From Elephas maximus indicus (lineage: Eukaryota > Chordata > Mammalia > Proboscidea > Elephantidae): 64,000 nt of DNA. The position numbers and the translations under genes are program-made. Numbering within the stretch: position 1 is the stretch's first letter; each line of letters starts with the position of its first letter. This document shows positions 58,668 to 64,000 of the stretch, in pieces. The stretch spans positions 62,476,607 to 62,540,606 of the forward strand of contig NC_064835.1 in the NCBI RefSeq assembly GCF_024166365.1. The letters are read 5' to 3'. The notes under the pieces were generated by a model. It saw only the letters and a list, made by a program, of their open reading frames with translations. It searched no databases and was not told where the DNA came from.

Positions 58668-59251
58668 CTTTCCTTTCACCATACTTATTCAATCTGTATG
58701 CTGAGCAAATAATCCAAGACACTGGACTACATGAAGAAGAATGTGGCATCAGGATTGAACAAAGACTCGTTAACAACCCACGATATTCAGACTACACAAT
58801 CTTCTTGCTGAAAGCCAAGAGGACTTGAAGCACTCACTGATGAAGATCAAAGACTACAGCCTTCAGTATGGATTACACCTTAACATAAAGAAAACAAAAA
58901 TCCTCACAACTGGACCAATAAGCAACATCATGATAAACAGAGAAAAGGTTGAAGTTGTCAAGGATTTCATTTTATTTGGATCCACAATCAACACCCATGG
59001 AAGCAGCAGTCAAGAAATCAAATGATTGCACTGCACTGGGCAAATCTCATGCAAAAGACCTCCTTAAAGTGTTAAAAAGCAAAGATGTCTCTTTGAGGAC
59101 TAAAGTGTCCCTGACCCAAGCCATGGTATTTTCAGTTGCATCATGTGCATGCAAAAGCTAGATGATGAATAAGGAAAACCAAAGAAGAATTGAGGCCTTT
59201 GAATTATAGTGTTGGTGAAGAATACTGAAGATACCATGGACTGCCAGAAGA

Positions 59252-59580
59252 GCTGGGGCCCTGGTGGCACAGTAATTAAGCGTTTGGCTGCTAACCAAAA
59301 GGTCAGCAGTTCAAATCCAGCAGCTGCTCCTTGGAAACCCTATGGGGCAGTTCTATTCTGTCCTATAACCAAACCCAAGCCCACTGCCATCGAGTCAATT
59401 CTTAGCGACCCTATAGGACAGAGCAGAGCTGCCCCATAGAGTTTCCAAGCAGCACCTGGCAGATTCGAACTGCCGACCTCTTGGTTAGCAGCCATAGCAC
59501 TTAATCACTACGCCACCAGGGTTTCCAGTAGGATTGCTATAGGTTGGAAATCGACTCAATGGCGATGAGTTTTTAACAGT
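59252..59580 (+). mobile_element. AfroSINE, short type, itself interrupted
   Basis: Sense copy 59252-59367 and 59527-59580. The middle is an antisense AfroSINE. Confidence 0.87.
59368..59526 (-). mobile_element. AfroSINE, short type, nested in another AfroSINE
   Basis: Antisense full copy ('accaaacccaagcccactgc' to 'gccaccagggtttcca'). Confidence 0.9.
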
Positions 59581-60200
59581 TCAGAAGAATGAACAAATCT
59601 GTCTTGGAAGAAGCACAGCCAGAATGCACCTTAGAAGTAAGGATGGAGAGACTTCGGCTAACATACTTTGGACATGTTATCAGGAAGGATCAGTACTTGG
59701 AGAATGACATCATGTTTGGTAAAATAGAGGGTCAGCGAAAGAAAAGAAGACCCTCAACCAGATGGGCTGACACAGTGGCTGCAACACTAGGCTCAAGCAC
59801 AACAACAGTTGTGAGGATGGCGCAGAACCAGGCAGTATTAGTGTAGGGTACTTGTTAAATCAATCTCTTTTGATATGTAAAAGGAGCAGATTAAGAAAGC
59901 AGAGATGAGGGAGACAGATGTCATACCACATGAAGATCACCAAGGAACCAAGGAACAAGGCCCTTCCCTACAGCCAACTGAGAGAGAAAGCGTTCTCCTA
60001 GAGATGGCACCTGGAATTCAGACTTCTAGCCCCCTAAACTGAGAAAATAAATTTGTTTGTTAAAGCCACCCAGTTGTGGTATTTCTGCTATAGGTAACTA
60101 AGACAGTTAGTAAAAGCAAAATGTGGGAAGCTGTCTACATGTTCATGGATAGGGGAGAAATCAACTAAATCATGGTCTTCCCTTACCATGGAGTACTGTA

Positions 60201-60354
60201 AACCAAACCCACTGCCATCATTCCAATACATAGTGACCCTATACGACAGAGCAGAAGTTCCCCATAGGGTTTCCAAGGAGTGGCTGGTGGGTCTGAGCTG
60301 CTGCCCTTTTGGTTAGCAGCTGTAGCTCTCAACCACTATGTCACAAGGGCTGCG
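60201..60354 (-). mobile_element. AfroSINE, short type
   Basis: Antisense copy in the L1M host. Target duplications 60189-60200 and 60355-60366 differ at one base (tggagtactgta / tggagtactata). Confidence 0.92.
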
Positions 60355-60724
60355 TGGAGTACTATATAGCCCCGAAATGATGATGCTCTATATGTCCTTG
60401 AGAAATCTCCAAGCTATTTTAAGTGAAAAAATAAATAATACTGCAGGACAGTATGTATGCTTGTGCATACATAAATATTTTCTGAAAGAATACCCAAGAA
60501 ACTTAAATGTGGCTACCTCAGGAGATAGGAATGGGGGTGGGACAAAGGGAGTTCCACTTTTCAATTTAGAATATACCCTCCTGTACTAATACCATCTGCC
60601 CTGTTCATTAGCAAGGATTACTTTACTTTTTAATTTAAGTAATAATTATTTTTCCTAACGCAAACTAAAATGAAAACATTAACCGTTAATAAAATGGAAA
60701 AATTGCTACTGGAGTGCACAAAAT

Positions 60725-60960
60725 ATGAACGAATAATAGGAATAATCTCTATGGTTTACTGAGTACCCATGTGCCTGGAACTTCACGTGCTCACACAATT
60801 ACCTTCCATAGAGAACTTACGAGGTAGGTATAAATATCTCCATTTTACAAAAAAAAAAAAAAAAGGAAACTGACATTAGGGGAAATTAATTGAAACAGCT
60901 AGAAACGGGAGGAGGGCGGATTCGAACCCTAAACCTCGGAATCCCAAAGCCCACGCAGTC
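60725..60960 (-). repeat. MIR SINE
   Basis: 'gaggtaggtataaatatctcc', 'cattttacaaaa', then 'cggattcgaaccctaaacc' form the MIR core and tRNA-like end in reverse order. It abuts the EGR4 CpG island. Confidence 0.75.
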
Positions 60961-61140
60961 TTCCCTCTTCGTCCTTGGGCCTCCTGCTCCAGGCAGCAAG
61001 TGCGCCCACTGGGCGCCCGGTCCCACACCGCCCAGACCCCTCCCCCAAGCTGGGCGCATCCGCGGCCCCGACGCGCACGGGTCCACGCTCGGGGAGCGCG
61101 CGCGCACGCAGCAGCGCGAGCCCCGCGCCGGTGGCGGCGG

Positions 61141-63396
<2,256 letters not shown>

Positions 63397-63940
63397 GCGA
63401 GATGAGTTTGTAGGTTGGGGCGCCGCCGCCAGGCGCGCACTAGAAGACCACGTCCCTCCCTTCCCCCCTCCCCCCGCCACCGCCCCCCTTCCCCCCTCTT
63501 CCCTGCGCGCCCCTGAGCGAGCCTCAGGTCCCGCCTTCAGTTTCCGTGAAGCACTTGCCACACATGTCTCGTTCAGCACCAGCTCCGCGGACAGCTCCCG
63601 CGGTTTGTGAGCGGCCTTAGCCGCCAGCCGCGCTTTGGCGAAAGTCCTCTCAGGCCATCCACTGAGTAGGCACTTCCTTGGGACTCAAGACAGTCTTTTG
63701 TATCTGGCGCACGCCCCACGCCTTCCCTATGGCCCCCAGAGACAGGCTGGGGCAGCGCCGAGCCGGTCTCGCGCGGGACTTTGTAAAGGAATGTCGCTCC
63801 CAGCAGCCATTGGTTGTAATGTTTTGCTTTGGGGTTATTTCCTTTTTGTTGTTGTTAATTTTTGTAAAGCAGATGCTACTCTCAAGCAGTTGACAAAACT
63901 GTTTATTTTTGCAATTAAAATTGTTGTGCTAAAAGCTTAC
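63397..63940 (+). other. EGR4: EGR4 3'UTR
   Basis: Runs from the TGA at 63394-63396 to about 20 bp past the ATTAAA. It contains a C-rich tract (63455-63500) and a T-rich segment near 63840-63910 with ATTT-type words that could shorten mRNA half-life, as is usual for immediate-early transcripts. Confidence 0.7.
63914..63919 (+). terminator. EGR4: EGR4 polyadenylation signal
   Basis: ATTAAA, the common variant signal, followed by a GT-rich stretch ('ttgttgtgct') within 15 bp. Cleavage is expected near 63935-63945. Confidence 0.75.
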
Positions 63941-64000
63941 TGAATCTGCTGTGCAAGCTCCTGACCGTTGCCCCCAACCTCTCCCCCCAGGAGAATCATA

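Larger units (their letters stand above)
58088..59848 (+). mobile_element. 5'-truncated RTE LINE, interrupted by three AfroSINEs
   Basis: Begins in RT coding DNA ('aacatcacacacaagtaaaa'), with an open piece to 58349 holding 'FIDYAKAFN'. It continues after the SINE at 58482-58667 to 59251 and after the SINE pair at 59252-59580. It stops at 'aaccaggcagta', short of the normal RTE 3' terminus. Confidence 0.85.
57862..60105 (+). mobile_element. MLT1-like MaLR solo LTR interrupted by RTE and SINEs
   Basis: Starts TGTTATGGATTGAATTGGG; ends GTAACTAAGACA. Perfect 5-bp target duplications GTTAG lie at 57857-57861 and 60106-60110. Its own sequence is 57862-57923 plus 59850-60105, including AATAAA near 60044-60049. 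Confidence 0.88.
57730..60660 (+). mobile_element. Old L1 ORF2/3'UTR hosting a nested stack
   Basis: 57730-57861 ('ggaatttatcctacagatac') and 60106-60660 ('catgttcatggatagggg', then 'gtactatatagcc') are consecutive parts of one L1M copy, judged by the usual L1 ORF2-end order. The LTR at 57862-60105 and the AfroSINE at 60201-60354 split it. Confidence 0.72.

Overview
This window is from a placental mammal, almost certainly an afrothere and most likely an elephant or close relative. Three lineage markers agree. There are about 28 AfroSINE-type tRNA-derived SINEs with RTE-like 3' tails. There are several RTE/BovB-class LINE copies ending in CAA repeats. There is a young L1 of a non-primate, non-rodent type. 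Ancient eutherian repeats (MIR, L2, MLT1-like MaLR LTRs, old L1) lie underneath them. The species call is an inference from repeat content.

The only protein-coding host gene I can support is EGR4 (NGFI-C), on the + strand at the right end. It has a CpG-rich promoter (about 60.95-61.33 kb) with a full CRE, an SRE-like/Ets cluster and a TATA box. Two coding exons (61552-61684 and 62081-63396) predict 482 residues with three EGR-type C2H2 fingers, followed by a short 3'UTR with an ATTAAA signal. The roughly 61 kb to its left is intergenic DNA. In human the gene upstream of EGR4 is ALMS1; it is not seen here and would lie off the left edge.

Layout. 1-11.4 kb: RTE 3' end, antisense L1 pieces of several ages, AfroSINEs, MIR. 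11.7-16.7 kb: a nearly full-length RTE (target duplication about 11666/16698) interrupted by an opposite-strand RTE, an inverted internal RTE fragment and an AfroSINE. 17.2-20.3 kb: a non-autonomous RTE derivative, an L1 3'UTR of a second type, tandem AfroSINEs, MIRs. 21.03-29.38 kb: a full-length L1 (21050-28884) plus a second truncated L1 inserted at the same target, shown by three copies of one 16-bp target sequence. 29.4-31.8 kb: mostly unique DNA with a possible regulatory block. 32.5-49.5 kb: solo LTRs with 5-bp target duplications, RTE derivatives, L1 3' ends, L2 and MIR, including a probable retrocopy that ends in an LTR poly(A) signal. 49.5-57.4 kb: unique DNA, MIRs, AfroSINEs and a perfect RFX-like palindrome at 53703-53716. 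57.7-60.7 kb: a five-layer nest of old L1 > LTR > RTE > SINE > SINE. 60.9-63.9 kb: EGR4.

No CRISPR array, tRNA/rRNA gene or bacterial-type system is present. I do not see a wholly undescribed biological system. The most interesting items are the stop-free, frame-preserving EGR4 intron with a NAGNAG acceptor, the conflict between the EGR4 TATA box and its possible N-terminal extension, the same-site L1 insertions, the transcript-like retrocopy, an unidentified 178-bp insertion with a perfect 13-bp target duplication, and the candidate RFX-site enhancer.
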